This document shows, piece by piece, positions 1 through 8,374 of a stretch of 44,318 nt of DNA. A program made the position numbers and the translations under genes. The notes beneath the pieces are model-generated. The model was given only the letters and a program-made list of their open reading frames with translations. It did no database searches and was not told the origin of the DNA. Within the stretch, counting starts at the first letter, position 1; the number at the start of each line of letters is the position of its first letter. The stretch is from an uncultured Ruminococcus sp. GTDB lineage: Bacteria; Bacillota; Clostridia; Oscillospirales; Ruminococcaceae. The stretch covers positions 1 to 44,318 of the forward strand of contig CACZFN010000013.1 in the NCBI GenBank assembly GCA_902780505.1, written 5' to 3'.

Positions 1-128
1 CCGTCGCCTGCGGCTCCTCCAAGAGGGAAATTTGCAATTATTTACTTAATGTCATATTTTTTTTGAGGGAGAGTGTCCAAGATCATTGACAACTGCACAG
101 CGGGAGTAAAATGGGAATAATTTTTTTC

Positions 129-157
129 TTGACAACTTGAATGATTTATAGTATAAT
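129..157 (+). promoter_or_regulatory. Sigma-A promoter of the lipoprotein gene
   Basis: A perfect -35 box TTGACA (129-134) and a perfect -10 box TATAAT (152-157) are separated by 17 bp. They lie about 40 bp upstream of the lipoprotein start at 199, so this is very likely its housekeeping promoter. Confidence 0.85.
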
Positions 158-198
158 AAATAAGTTAGGAATAAACAAATGAAAGGAAATGTATAAAA

Positions 199-1632
199 AT
201 GTCATTTTTGAAAAAGGCGGCGGCGTTTTTAACGGCTGCGGCAATGACGGCAGCACTTGCTTCATGCGCTGATACAAGCTATGTCGTTACCGCTGACGGC
301 GACAATATAAACGCAGGCGTATACATTGATTATATGTTCAATACGATGCAGAACCAGATATATATCTGGCAGTATTCGGGCGTTACCGAAAACTTCTTTG
401 ACCAGACTGTTGACGGCAAGAACTTTGCGGATTACCTTTCCGACACCGCACTTGACAGCACAAAGCGCTTTGCGGCAGTCGAAAAGCTTTTCAAGGACGC
501 CGGGCTGAAAGTATCTTTCGAGGATATGAAAGCCATCAACAACAGCATAAACGACAGCTGGGAAAACCTTTCAAAGCTTTATGAAAAAGAGGGCATAAGC
601 AAGGACAGCTTAAAGAAAGTTTCCGTAAATGCAAAGAAAGAGGAAATGCTCTTTGACTACTACTACGGCACAGGCGGTACTGAAGCGGTATCAAAGGAAA
701 CCCTCCAGCAGTATATGAACGACAACTATTTAAGATATAAGGCAATAACGATAAACAAATCCACTGCTGAGGACGATGCCGCAAAGCAGAGCGAGAACGA
801 GGAGAAGAAGGCACTCTTTGAAAAATACAAAGGTCTTGCCGAGGGTGTTAAGTTTGATGAATTTGACGAGATAATACACCAGTACGAGGAAGAAACCGCT
901 GTGACTGATGATGCAGAAGGCACTGATGATGTCGGCGAGGGTGATGACAGCAGTGCGGACGACAGCAGTTCGGACGAGAGTTCTTCCGCAGCAGACGAGA
1001 GTTCCTCCGCAGCGGACGAGAGCAGCAGTGAAGCGGACGAGAGCAGCAGCGAAGCTGACAGCAGCAGTGAAGCTGACGATTCCTCCGAGGACAGTGAGAG
1101 CAGCTCACAGCTTGAAAGCTTTGAAGCTGCCGACGAAGCATCATCTGATGATGTGATAGAAATAGACGACAGCGCTATAGATATAAGTGATGCTGAAACT
1201 ACAGGTGCTGCTGATCCTGATGACGCTGACGGCGCAGAGGAAGAAGCGGAAGATCCCTACGAGCACGAAAGGCTTATGAACTACAGCACACTTTCGGAAG
1301 AAACCTTGAAGCAGGATTACGGCAAGATGTATACCGAGATCAAAAACGGCGAGGTTGACAGCATTATCACATACGAATCCGAATCGGCATACTACATTAT
1401 TTCCAAAGGCGAAGTTTCGGGCAGGACGGATTACCTTGATAACGAAACAAACTTTGATACGGTTTTGCACGAAGCAAAGGACAAGGATTTTGATGCGAAG
1501 ATAGATGCGTGCAAGGAAACGATAAAATTCTCGCTCAATCAGGAAGCTGTTGACAGATATGCACCTAAGAATATCTATGACAGATATCAGGATTATCAGG
1601 AGAAAAACAACAGCTCGGCAAATCAGCAGTAA
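199..1632 (+). CDS. PrsA/SurA-like lipoprotein with Ser/Asp/Glu-rich insert
   Basis: This is a 477-residue secreted lipoprotein. Residues 1-23 form a lipoprotein signal peptide (KK, Ala-rich core, lipobox LASC with Cys23 as the lipidation site), so it should be anchored on the outer face of the membrane. Residues about 28-170 are helical and resemble the N-terminal chaperone part of SurA/PrsA-type foldases. Residues about 240-345 are a low-complexity stretch of D, E, S and A with repeated DESSS-like units, probably a disordered linker. The last ~115 residues form a second folded part where a parvulin domain would sit, but I do not see a clear parvulin motif. ATG at 199 is preceded by GAAAGGAAA. 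The gene is alone, with its own promoter and a following hairpin. Role in protein folding at the cell surface is an inference. Confidence 0.75.
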   Translation: MSFLKKAAAFLTAAAMTAALASCADTSYVVTADGDNINAGVYIDYMFNTMQNQIYIWQYSGVTENFFDQTVDGKNFADYLSDTALDSTKRFAAVEKLFKDAGLKVSFEDMKAINNSINDSWENLSKLYEKEGISKDSLKKVSVNAKKEEMLFDYYYGTGGTEAVSKETLQQYMNDNYLRYKAITINKSTAEDDAAKQSENEEKKALFEKYKGLAEGVKFDEFDEIIHQYEEETAVTDDAEGTDDVGEGDDSSADDSSSDESSSAADESSSAADESSSEADESSSEADSSSEADDSSEDSESSSQLESFEAADEASSDDVIEIDDSAIDISDAETTGAADPDDADGAEEEAEDPYEHERLMNYSTLSEETLKQDYGKMYTEIKNGEVDSIITYESESAYYIISKGEVSGRTDYLDNETNFDTVLHEAKDKDFDAKIDACKETIKFSLNQEAVDRYAPKNIYDRYQDYQEKNNSSANQQ

Positions 1633-1651
1633 GTCTTTTCAATAAATCGCA

Positions 1652-1690
1652 GCCCCCGAACGGTCAGACGAGCGTCCGGGGGCAAACTTT
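1652..1690 (+). terminator. Hairpin after the lipoprotein gene
   Basis: A GC-rich stem of about 10 bp with one mismatch (1652-1662 pairing with 1673-1683) is followed by AAACTTTT. The U-run is weak, but the position 20 bp after the stop codon fits an intrinsic terminator. Confidence 0.6.
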
Positions 1691-1723
1691 TGCCCGCGGT
1701 AATAACAATTTTTTAAAAATTTA

Positions 1724-1752
1724 TTGACAAAATTAAATAAAACTGTTATAAT
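1724..1752 (+). promoter_or_regulatory. Sigma-A promoter of the Enzyme I-like gene
   Basis: TTGACA at 1724-1729 and TATAAT at 1747-1752 have a 17-bp spacer. They lie about 90 bp upstream of the start at 1845. Both hexamers match the consensus perfectly. Confidence 0.85.
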
Positions 1753-1844
1753 AAAATCAGACAAATATCGTAAACATCGGTGAATAATTTTGTGTATAAG
1801 GGAGAAAATAGTTTTGAGTCAGAATAGAAACGGCGGTGAGGTAA

Positions 1845-2534
1845 ATGAAAATTATCCACGGGAAATCAAAATCAGACAAGAAAGTCAGCGGGGTGATAAG
1901 CTTTTACCGCCGCGAGACTTTTGTTCCCCTTGCCGAGCACAGAGATAACCCGCTTGCAGAGTATGAACGATTTATGCAGGCGCGTGATGTTGCGGCAGAT
2001 GAACTTGATATGCTGTTTTGCATTGCTGCTGAAAAGGTGAGCGCAAGTGCCGCATCTATATTTGAGATACAGAAAATGATGATAGAGGACAAGGACTTCA
2101 ACAAGCTTGTAAGCGGCATTATCAAAAGCCAGAAATGCAATGCCGAGTTTGCTGTCAAGTGTGCTTCAAAGATATTCTACGACCTGCTTCGCACTTCGGG
2201 AAGTGAGTATATGCGCCAGAGGGCGGAGGATATATTCTACACCTCTGACAGGATACTGAGAAAGCTTTACGGGCATGACAAATGCTTCAAGCAGTATACG
2301 CAGGACGTTATAATATGCGTTGATACGATATCATCATCAGATGTACTTTTAATGCACAGCCCGTTTATATGTGCGCTTGCAATGAAAAAGGAAGCCGAGC
2401 TTTCGCACGGGGCGATAATAGCAGAGGAACTCGGCATACCGATAATCTCGGGGCTTGGCAACGAACTTGACGAGCGTTTTGAGGGCAAGCAGGCACTTGT
2501 AGAATGCAGCAAGGGAGAGCTTATAATAGCATAG
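1845..2534 (+). CDS. Stand-alone Enzyme I N-terminal domain (PTS)
   Basis: The 229-residue product matches only the N-terminal half of PTS Enzyme I. Residues about 25-145 look like the helical HPr-binding domain (typical IFEIQKMMIEDKDF and RAEDIFYTSDRIL segments). Residues about 150-229 look like the swivelling phosphohistidine domain, with the motif LSHGAIIAEELGIP; His188 corresponds to the phosphorylated His of Enzyme I (His189 in E. coli). The C-terminal PEP-binding TIM barrel (about 340 residues) is absent, and the frame ends cleanly followed by a strong terminator. Alone it could exchange phosphate with HPr but should not use PEP. It may be a regulatory phosphate carrier or a relic. The start follows GGTGAGG. 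Confidence 0.75.
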   Translation: MKIIHGKSKSDKKVSGVISFYRRETFVPLAEHRDNPLAEYERFMQARDVAADELDMLFCIAAEKVSASAASIFEIQKMMIEDKDFNKLVSGIIKSQKCNAEFAVKCASKIFYDLLRTSGSEYMRQRAEDIFYTSDRILRKLYGHDKCFKQYTQDVIICVDTISSSDVLLMHSPFICALAMKKEAELSHGAIIAEELGIPIISGLGNELDERFEGKQALVECSKGELIIA

Positions 2535-2538
2535 ACAT

Positions 2539-2565
2539 ACGGGAGTGTTCGCACTCCCGTTTTTT
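2539..2565 (+). terminator. Intrinsic terminator with TTCG tetraloop
   Basis: A perfect 9-bp stem (2539-2547 with 2552-2560), a TTCG tetraloop and a run of six T make a textbook rho-independent terminator. It sits between the Enzyme I-like gene and the repair gene, which therefore probably needs its own promoter or read-through. Confidence 0.9.
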
Positions 2566-2578
2566 GGGAGATGTTAAA

Positions 2579-3253
2579 ATGACAGTTGACGAAATACGCA
2601 CACACCTTTTTGAACTGAGTGATGAAAAATACGCAAAGTTTCAGGGCGGGCTGATACCGGATATAGGGCAGGATGATTTCATAGGTGTCCGCACACCGGC
2701 TTTGAAAGCATTTGCAAAGGAAATAGTAAAACAGGGCGGTGAGGGTGAGTTTTTGAGCGCACTCCCCCACAGGTACTTTGATGAAAACCAGCTGCACGCT
2801 TTTATAATATCACTTGACAAGGACTTTGAAAGCTGTTTAAATAAAGTGGAGAGGTTTTTGCCTTTTATAGACAACTGGGCGACCTGTGACCAGCTGTCCC
2901 CGGCAGTTTTCAGAAAGAACAGGGACAGACTTAAAGAGAACATACATAGCTGGATAAATGACGAAAAGGTTTATACAGTAAGATTCGGGATAGGGTGTGC
3001 ACAGAGGTATTTCCTTGATGACGGGTTTGAGGAATTCATGCCCGTGATAGCGAAGATAAGAAGCGGGGAATACTACATAAATATGATGCGGGCATGGTAT
3101 TTTGCAACGGCACTTGCAAAACAGTATGATGCGGCGGTGAAGTACCTTGAACACAAGAGCCTTGATGAATTTACACATAAAAAAACGATAAGAAAGGCGA
3201 TAGAGAGTTTCAGGGTAAGTGAGGAGCATAAGAAGTATTTAAAAACACTGTAG
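2579..3253 (+). CDS. DNA alkylation repair protein, AlkD-like
   Basis: The 224-residue product resembles the HEAT-like repeat DNA glycosylases of the AlkD family, which remove alkylated purines without base flipping. Family-type segments include YAKFQGGLIPDI near the N-terminus, FIGVRTPALKAFAKEI at about 37-52, the YFDENQLHAFII helix, and DNWATCDQLSP. ATG at 2579 is chosen over an upstream in-frame start because GGGAG lies 8-12 bp before it and the upstream extension runs back into the terminator and the preceding gene. The gene is followed by a hairpin at 3279-3305 and then a long repeat region. I am confident of the family; substrate range is not visible. Confidence 0.85.
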   Translation: MTVDEIRTHLFELSDEKYAKFQGGLIPDIGQDDFIGVRTPALKAFAKEIVKQGGEGEFLSALPHRYFDENQLHAFIISLDKDFESCLNKVERFLPFIDNWATCDQLSPAVFRKNRDRLKENIHSWINDEKVYTVRFGIGCAQRYFLDDGFEEFMPVIAKIRSGEYYINMMRAWYFATALAKQYDAAVKYLEHKSLDEFTHKKTIRKAIESFRVSEEHKKYLKTL

Positions 3254-3278
3254 AAAAACTAAAAAGGTTTTTCGGATC

Positions 3279-3305
3279 AAGCCCTTTTTCCTCAAAAAAG
3301 GGCTT
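3279..3305 (+). terminator. Hairpin after the alkylation repair gene
   Basis: AAGCCCTTTTT (3279-3289) pairs with AAAAAAGGGCTT (3294-3305) across a CTC-type loop. A T-run follows only inside the stem, so termination is plausible but not certain. Confidence 0.5.
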
Positions 3306-4330
3306 GCGGGGTTTGGGGCAGAGCCCCAACGGGGACGGGGGCAGCGCCCCAGCAGGTCAAGGGCAGCGCCCTTGCAGGGTTTGGGGCAGCGCCCCAATCG
3401 GGCGAAGCCCGACAAAGGCGGCGAAATAAAAAATCCCGAAGCGCAAACCTACGATTATAAAAAACCTAGGGGAACGGATATATTTCGCCGCCCCCCGTTC
3501 CAAAACAGTGAGCGAAGCGAACGAATTTTGGAACGGTTCGCACCGTAAGGTGCGATGAACCCCTCCGACCGCCTGCGGCGGCGGTCCCCCTCCCATGAAT
3601 CGAAGATTCTAAGTTCAGGGGAGGCAAAACCCCTCCGCCCCTTCGGGGCACCTCCCCTTTCAGGGGAGGCAAGAGTCCACATTTGAGGGAACTCCGCCGC
3701 TTTCAGGGGAGGCGAGAGTCCGCATTTTAGTGAATAGTGAAAAGTGAATGGTGAATAGTTTACGCTTTGCCTGTCCGACGTATCCGAGGGGGGAACCCCA
3801 AAAGGGGACAGGAACCCGCTTACGCCGCCCCATCGGGACCTTCCTGAGCCTTGCGGCTCAGGCGGGGAGTTTTACTTCGACGGCACTGCCGTCGATTTCG
3901 CTGCGCGAAACCGTAAAACTCTGTGAAACAGACTTTTTGCCCTCGGGTTCCCCCTTTCCCTTTACCCTTTTGCCCTCGGGGCTCAATTACGCTGTGGTAT
4001 GCGTAGGTTTTTTCGCGGCTCGCTAAGCGCTCGCCGGACAGGGTATGGTTAAGGCAGGGTGTTATCTGAAAGTATCGCAAAACCGTAAAACTCTGCGCGC
4101 ATGGCGGCTTGGGGGGCGTGCCTCCATTTGAAATAATCATTTGCTGTCACCTGTCGCTGATTTGATTTAGTGAATAGTGAATAGTGAAAAGTTTTTGTCG
4201 GCTGCGCCGACTTGACGCGCCCTGCCCTGCCCCGAGAGGGAAAGGAAAGAGCTTCGTGAAACGTAATGTTCTGTTAGCGGGGCGTTTAATTATAACAAAA
4301 TGTTCATTTTAGACTACTCAAATGTTTACT
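3306..4330. repeat. GC-rich intergenic repeat block
   Basis: There is no credible gene in this stretch. It starts with a series of short perfect or near-perfect GC hairpins (GGGGCAGMGCCCC and AGGGCAGCGCCCT units between 3311 and 3413). It continues with a degenerate tandem unit, TTTCAGGGGAGGCRAGAGTCC, at about 3658 and 3700. It also holds two copies of a GTGAATAGTGAAAAGTG-like string (about 3730 and 4170). Open frames here are shadows of the repeats. The block looks like nested miniature or REP-type elements typical of ruminococcal intergenic DNA. Confidence 0.6.
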
Positions 4331-4337
4331 AAATCGG

Positions 4338-4366
4338 TTGACTATGACTTTTTTATGTGCTATAAT
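4338..4366 (+). promoter_or_regulatory. Sigma-A promoter of the suf pair
   Basis: TTGACT at 4338-4343 and TATAAT at 4361-4366 are 17 bp apart. They sit about 30 bp upstream of the sufC start, so the leader is very short. Confidence 0.8.
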
Positions 4367-4398
4367 AATTATTAGTATGTAAATAGGAGTTGAATATA

Positions 4399-5148
4399 AT
4401 GCTTGAACTTATAAACATTACCTTCAATGCCGACAATGACGGGCAGGAAAAGGAAATCATAAAGGATATAAGCCTGAAAGTCGAAGATGACAGGTTTACT
4501 GTTATCACAGGGCCGAACGGCGGCGGTAAGTCTACACTTGCAAAGATAATCGCAGGTATTGAAAAACCGCAGTCGGGCAGGATACTGCTTGACGGCAGGG
4601 ATATTACCGGGCTTTCAATCACCGACCGCGCAAAGGCAGGTATAGGGTTTGCTTTTCAGCAGCCTGTAAGGTTCAAGGGGCTGACCGTGCTTGACCTTTT
4701 AAAAATAGCATCAGGCAAGCCGATAAAGATAAGTGAGGCGTGCTCTTACCTTTCCGAAGTCGGCCTGTGCGCCAAGGATTATATAAACAGGGAGATAAAC
4801 GCTTCCCTTTCGGGCGGTGAACTCAAAAGGATAGAGATAGCAACTATCCTTGCGAAAGATCCGCGCCTTGCAGTGTTTGACGAACCGGAAGCCGGCATTG
4901 ACCTATGGAGTTTCCAGAACCTTATCAAGATATTTGAAAATATGCAGAAGTCTGTAAGCGGTCGGTCTATAATGGTAATATCGCATCAGGAAAGAATACT
5001 GAGCATTGCAGACGAGATAGTCGTTTTGGCAAACGGGCAGATATCCGCACAGGGAAGCCGTGAGGAGATACTCCCCACGATAATGGGGACTGATTCTGCG
5101 GTAGGCTCGTGCGGGATGCTTGAAAAGGAGGCTAAAAGCAATGGTTAA
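4399..5148 (+). CDS. sufC: SUF/SMS system ATPase SufC
   Basis: This 249-residue cytoplasmic ABC-type ATPase powers Fe-S cluster assembly on the SufB-type scaffold. Walker A is GPNGGGKST at residues 38-46. The signature LSGGELKRIE and the Walker B block LAVFDEPEAGIDL follow, and the FAFQQPVRFKG Q-loop is typical of SufC. The start is ATG 4399, nine bases after AGGAG; an upstream in-frame TTG at 4390 touches that ribosome site and is rejected. The stop overlaps the start of the next gene by eight bases, which implies translational coupling. No sufS, sufU or second scaffold gene follows, so this is the minimal C+B arrangement. Confidence 0.93.
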   Translation: MLELINITFNADNDGQEKEIIKDISLKVEDDRFTVITGPNGGGKSTLAKIIAGIEKPQSGRILLDGRDITGLSITDRAKAGIGFAFQQPVRFKGLTVLDLLKIASGKPIKISEACSYLSEVGLCAKDYINREINASLSGGELKRIEIATILAKDPRLAVFDEPEAGIDLWSFQNLIKIFENMQKSVSGRSIMVISHQERILSIADEIVVLANGQISAQGSREEILPTIMGTDSAVGSCGMLEKEAKSNG

Positions 5149-6067
5149 GCTTGATGAGATACAAAAGCGCCTTATGCGTGAAGTCGCCGACCTTCACGAG
5201 ATACCAGAGGGTGCATATAATTTCAGGGCGAACAGTCAGCTTGCGGGCAGAAGCACGACTGCAAACATTGACATAAAGTCAAAAGAGGACGTAAGCGGCA
5301 TTGACATCATAATAAAAGACGGGACAAAAAAAGAAAGTGTGCATATTCCGGTTGTGCTCAGCGAAAGCGGCATTAAGGAAACGGTTTACAACGATTTTTA
5401 TGTCGGTGAGGACTGTGATGTACTGATAGTCGCAGGGTGCGGCATTGACAACTGCGGATCACAGGATTCGGAGCATGACGGCGTTCACAGGTTTTTTATC
5501 GGGAAGAACTCAAAAGTTAAGTATGTTGAAAAGCACTATGGTTCGGGCGACGGCAAGGGCAAGAGGATATTAAACCCCGTGACCGAAGTATACATGGAAG
5601 AAAACGCCGCCATGGAAATGGAAATGGTTCAGATAAAGGGCGTTGATTCCACCGAGAGAACAACTAAGGCAGAACTTAAAGCAGGCGCAAAGCTTGTGGT
5701 GCACGAAAGGCTTATGACACACGGCGAGCAGAAAGCCGCAAGTGTTTATGACGTTGCACTTAACGGCGACGGTTCAAGTGCTGATGTGGTTTCAAGATCG
5801 GTGGCAAGGGATAGTTCCTATCAGAAGCTTGACCTGTGCATACTTGGCAATGCGGCGTGTTCGGGGCATACCGAGTGTGATTCGATAATAATGGACAACG
5901 GGCGTATACTCGCAGTACCTTCGCTTGAAGCCAACAGTGTTGAAGCCATGCTCGTACACGAGGCCGCTATAGGCAAGATAGCGGGCGACCAGCTGACAAA
6001 GCTTATGACTTTAGGCCTGACCGAGCAGGAAGCAGAAGAACAGATAATAAACGGCTTCTTAAAATAA
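5141..6067 (+). CDS. SufB/SufD-family Fe-S scaffold (short form)
   Basis: The 308-residue protein is the partner of the SufC ATPase. Its C-terminal two thirds is a SufB/D-type beta-helix core, with the NAACSGHTECDSIIMDNG and LVHEAAIGKIAGDQL segments diagnostic of the family. Several cysteines (GCGIDNCGS and AACSGHTEC) could ligand an Fe-S cluster. It is much shorter than classical SufB (about 470 residues) and resembles the short scaffold of the archaic SMS (SmsCB) system. ATG 5141 is used because AAAGGAGG precedes it by nine bases and it overlaps the sufC stop (ATGGTTAA). The next gene downstream is far away and separated by a MITE-like element. Confidence 0.85.
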   Translation: MVKLDEIQKRLMREVADLHEIPEGAYNFRANSQLAGRSTTANIDIKSKEDVSGIDIIIKDGTKKESVHIPVVLSESGIKETVYNDFYVGEDCDVLIVAGCGIDNCGSQDSEHDGVHRFFIGKNSKVKYVEKHYGSGDGKGKRILNPVTEVYMEENAAMEMEMVQIKGVDSTERTTKAELKAGAKLVVHERLMTHGEQKAASVYDVALNGDGSSADVVSRSVARDSSYQKLDLCILGNAACSGHTECDSIIMDNGRILAVPSLEANSVEAMLVHEAAIGKIAGDQLTKLMTLGLTEQEAEEQIINGFLK

Positions 6068-6143
6068 CCGTGGGAAGTGTTTGAAAAGCAGTTTTCGATC
6101 AGCTTTATCACAGCAATACTGAAAATATAACTCCTTCGTTTTA

Positions 6144-6484
6144 TACAAAAAAGCTCTGTACCGTAAGCGCAGCAGCGATATAGAAGTTTTTTAGATTCAC
6201 GCTTTGTGTTCGCTGCTGCTAAAAGAATAAATAATAAAGAAGAAAGAATAAAGAATAATAAAGGTGTCCGCTTTGCGGATGGATATTAATAATCTATCGC
6301 CGAAGGGAAATGTTTTGCAGAGCAAAACTTTCTTCTTATCGGCTTTTGCCGATAAGACACGATACCGTCGTTTTTATTTCTTGTTTATTCTTTCTTCTTT
6401 TTTCTTTTAGCAGGCGCGAAACCTAAGTGTTGGATATAAAACTTCTATATTGCGCCTGCGCATAAAGTACAGGGCTTTTTTACA
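6144..6484. mobile_element. MITE-like element with ~100-bp terminal inverted repeats
   Basis: The left arm (about 6144-6255) and the reverse complement of the right arm (about 6375-6484) align almost throughout. Both begin ACAAAAAAGCTCTGTAC-like, then GCGCAG-rich, ATATAGAAG, a spacer, CTGCTAAAAG, and an AAGAAGAAAGAATAA-rich stretch. The middle contains smaller hairpins (GTTTTGCAGAGCAAAAC and CTTATCGGCTTTTGCCGATAAG). No coding frame is present. The structure fits a non-autonomous miniature inverted-repeat element; a folded structural RNA is an alternative. Confidence 0.65.
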
Positions 6485-6518
6485 TTCACACAACAGAATA
6501 AGCGATATGTCGGCAGGC

Positions 6519-6827
6519 TTATCGTAATTTGCGAAGGTGTTGCTTATAGCCCTTTGATTCGGCAAAGCCTATGATGAAAAACTTGACTGTGGTCCTCCAC
6601 AGCCAGCCGCCAACACTGAAAACAGGCTTTTGGGGTTCTGACGGCTTTACGGGCTTTTGCGGCCTTACAGCATATGTGTTTACATCTTCGCCTTTTAAAT
6701 AAGCAGTCCGCTGCCTTATCTCCTCATAGCCGTTTTCACGAAATTCCTTTTCCTTGTCCTTAAACTCCTTGATATATGCTGCATCTTTCCCTGCCTGAGT
6801 GAACGTTTTTTTAAAAGTCCAAAACAT
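6519..6827 (-). CDS. Small hypothetical protein with C-terminal hydrophobic segment
   Basis: This 102-residue frame is of unknown family. The first ~45 residues are charged and helical (FKDKEKEFRENGYEEIRQR), followed by a Pro/Lys-rich stretch (about 55-68) and a hydrophobic segment GGWLWRTTVKFFIIGFA at about 73-89. The tail is basic. It could be a small membrane-associated protein. It lies just past the terminator of the large minus-strand gene and has no clear ribosome site before its ATG, so either expression is weak or the start is different. It belongs positionally to the accessory island. Confidence 0.45.
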   Translation of the reverse strand: MFWTFKKTFTQAGKDAAYIKEFKDKEKEFRENGYEEIRQRTAYLKGEDVNTYAVRPQKPVKPSEPQKPVFSVGGWLWRTTVKFFIIGFAESKGYKQHLRKLR

Positions 6828-6837
6828 CGGTAATAAA

Positions 6838-6872
6838 AAAGCGGACGGCCTTATTTACAAGGTCATCCGCTT
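6838..6872 (-). terminator. Terminator after the large minus-strand gene
   Basis: On the minus strand a stem beginning AAGCGGAT pairs with one ending GTCCGCTT, with an AAGG/CCTT-type inner stem, and is followed directly by TTTTTT. It lies about 12 bases after the stop at 6884. Confidence 0.8.
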
Positions 6873-6883
6873 ATGTCAGGTTA

Positions 6884-8326
6884 TCATTTCATTACTTTGG
6901 GATTTACTGCCTTATTGAGCTGATTCTGGGCTTTCTCGGCTTTGCTTTCTTCTACCGCTATCTTATTTCCTACCTCTCTGAGCTTGAAGGATATTTCAAG
7001 GCCTGAGGTGGTAAGCGCCTTCTTTGAAAGATCAACAAGCGATTTCCAGTCCTTCGCTTCATCGAACATTCTCTTGAAATCCTTGCGATTCTCATAAATG
7101 TTCATCGAAAGATCAAGGCAGTCCTCATTTTGTTTCTGATTCTTTGCAATAAAGTTAGCTCTTTGCTTTGGCTCGACCATTCTGAGGTCTTGATTCATCT
7201 GAGAAATGCTCTTTTCCGAGCGCTTTGGCCAGATAGCCTTTGTAGCAATGATCTGTGCTGTATTCTTCATGATCATTTCCTTAGCGTCTTCAAAGTCTTC
7301 CTTATCCATTTTTTCAGGCTCGGCCTCATTTATGACATTTCTGATGTTGTTCTGATACTTTGTGATGTCACCGATATGCGGATTACTATCGCTGCGTATC
7401 TTCAGCAGATCATCATTGTAATTCTTGTTTTCTTTGCTTGCCCTTTCAGTCATGGTCAGCGCGTCGAATTCTATCTTAGGCTTAGGCTCCTTCTGGTTTA
7501 CAGCTGCATTATTGTAATCCTCAAAGAGCTTGTCAAGTGCCTTTTCATCGCTCATCATTTTTATAAGGTCAGCCTTGCTGTATTTATCCACTACAGTTCT
7601 GTATGTCTGATAATCAAAACGTTCTTCCATATTGCGCACCATATCAGGTGTGACATGATAATCATACCCCATCTTTTTACCGATAGCATGGTAAAGCACA
7701 ACATCACCCAGATCATGCGACAAAAAGTTATCCTGGAGATTTCTCTGATAAAGGTACTTGATATATGCGATCTCATACCCTACACTGCCCTGCGGGTACT
7801 TTTTAAACTGGTCACTGAGCTCTTTATTGACCTTAGTCTGATTATCGTACTCCTCGACAAGGTGATCAGGTTCTTTCATGTAATCCCTTCTGCGGTCTAC
7901 CTCACCGTCGTAGCCGATAGTTTCTATAATAAACTTGAACGCTTTATCTTCTTTTATCAGATTATTCCACGCCTTTGTATATTCATCATTTACCGCCGAT
8001 ATTGGAACATCACCGCCGCCAAGCTTTTCCTTCATCTTTGCAAGGGCTGTATACTTAGCAAGGTCTTCTACAAGCTCATGATCTTTTTCATCACGAAGGA
8101 ACATATATTCATCCTTCTGAGCGCCCATATAATCCTTCAGTGACTTTAACTCATCATCAATTGTCGGGCCTGCATTTTTACCTGCTTTCTTTTTAAGCTC
8201 CTCCCTGCTCTTATCCTTGAGCGGATCGGCAGGCTTAGTTCCAAGCTCGTCCAAGCCCTTTTTCTTAGCATTTTCGTTATACATTGCAAGCGCAAGCTCA
8301 GGCTCATCAAGTATCTTCTGCTTCAC
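6884..8326 (-). CDS. C-terminal continuation of a large unknown protein
   Basis: These 480 codons are open in the same frame as the preceding 637-residue gene, from which they are separated by a single TAG at 8375-8377. Sixteen sense codons between that TAG and the GTG at 8326 read naturally as protein (VDHEVLKETFGKLTPE). The GTG has no ribosome site. I therefore think this is the C-terminal part of one ancestral 1134-codon gene rather than an independent gene. The product is hydrophilic and helix-rich with many charged residues, has no signal peptide or membrane segment, and matches no family I recognise. An HDLGDVVLYHAIGKKMGYDYH segment at about 200 is its most distinctive part. Confidence 0.55.
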   Translation of the reverse strand: MKQKILDEPELALAMYNENAKKKGLDELGTKPADPLKDKSREELKKKAGKNAGPTIDDELKSLKDYMGAQKDEYMFLRDEKDHELVEDLAKYTALAKMKEKLGGGDVPISAVNDEYTKAWNNLIKEDKAFKFIIETIGYDGEVDRRRDYMKEPDHLVEEYDNQTKVNKELSDQFKKYPQGSVGYEIAYIKYLYQRNLQDNFLSHDLGDVVLYHAIGKKMGYDYHVTPDMVRNMEERFDYQTYRTVVDKYSKADLIKMMSDEKALDKLFEDYNNAAVNQKEPKPKIEFDALTMTERASKENKNYNDDLLKIRSDSNPHIGDITKYQNNIRNVINEAEPEKMDKEDFEDAKEMIMKNTAQIIATKAIWPKRSEKSISQMNQDLRMVEPKQRANFIAKNQKQNEDCLDLSMNIYENRKDFKRMFDEAKDWKSLVDLSKKALTTSGLEISFKLREVGNKIAVEESKAEKAQNQLNKAVNPKVMK

Positions 8327-8374
8327 CTCGGGGGTGAGCTTGCCGAAGGTTTCTTTTAAAACCTCGTGATCGAC

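Noticed and set aside
3658-3720. Possible CRISPR repeats
   Set aside because: Only two imperfect copies of a CAGGGGAGGC unit, no regular spacers and no cas genes in the window.
3357-4140. Several 70-110-codon frames in the repeat block
   Set aside because: They follow palindromic GC repeats, are rich in Arg/Pro/Gly, overlap each other on both strands and lack ribosome sites.
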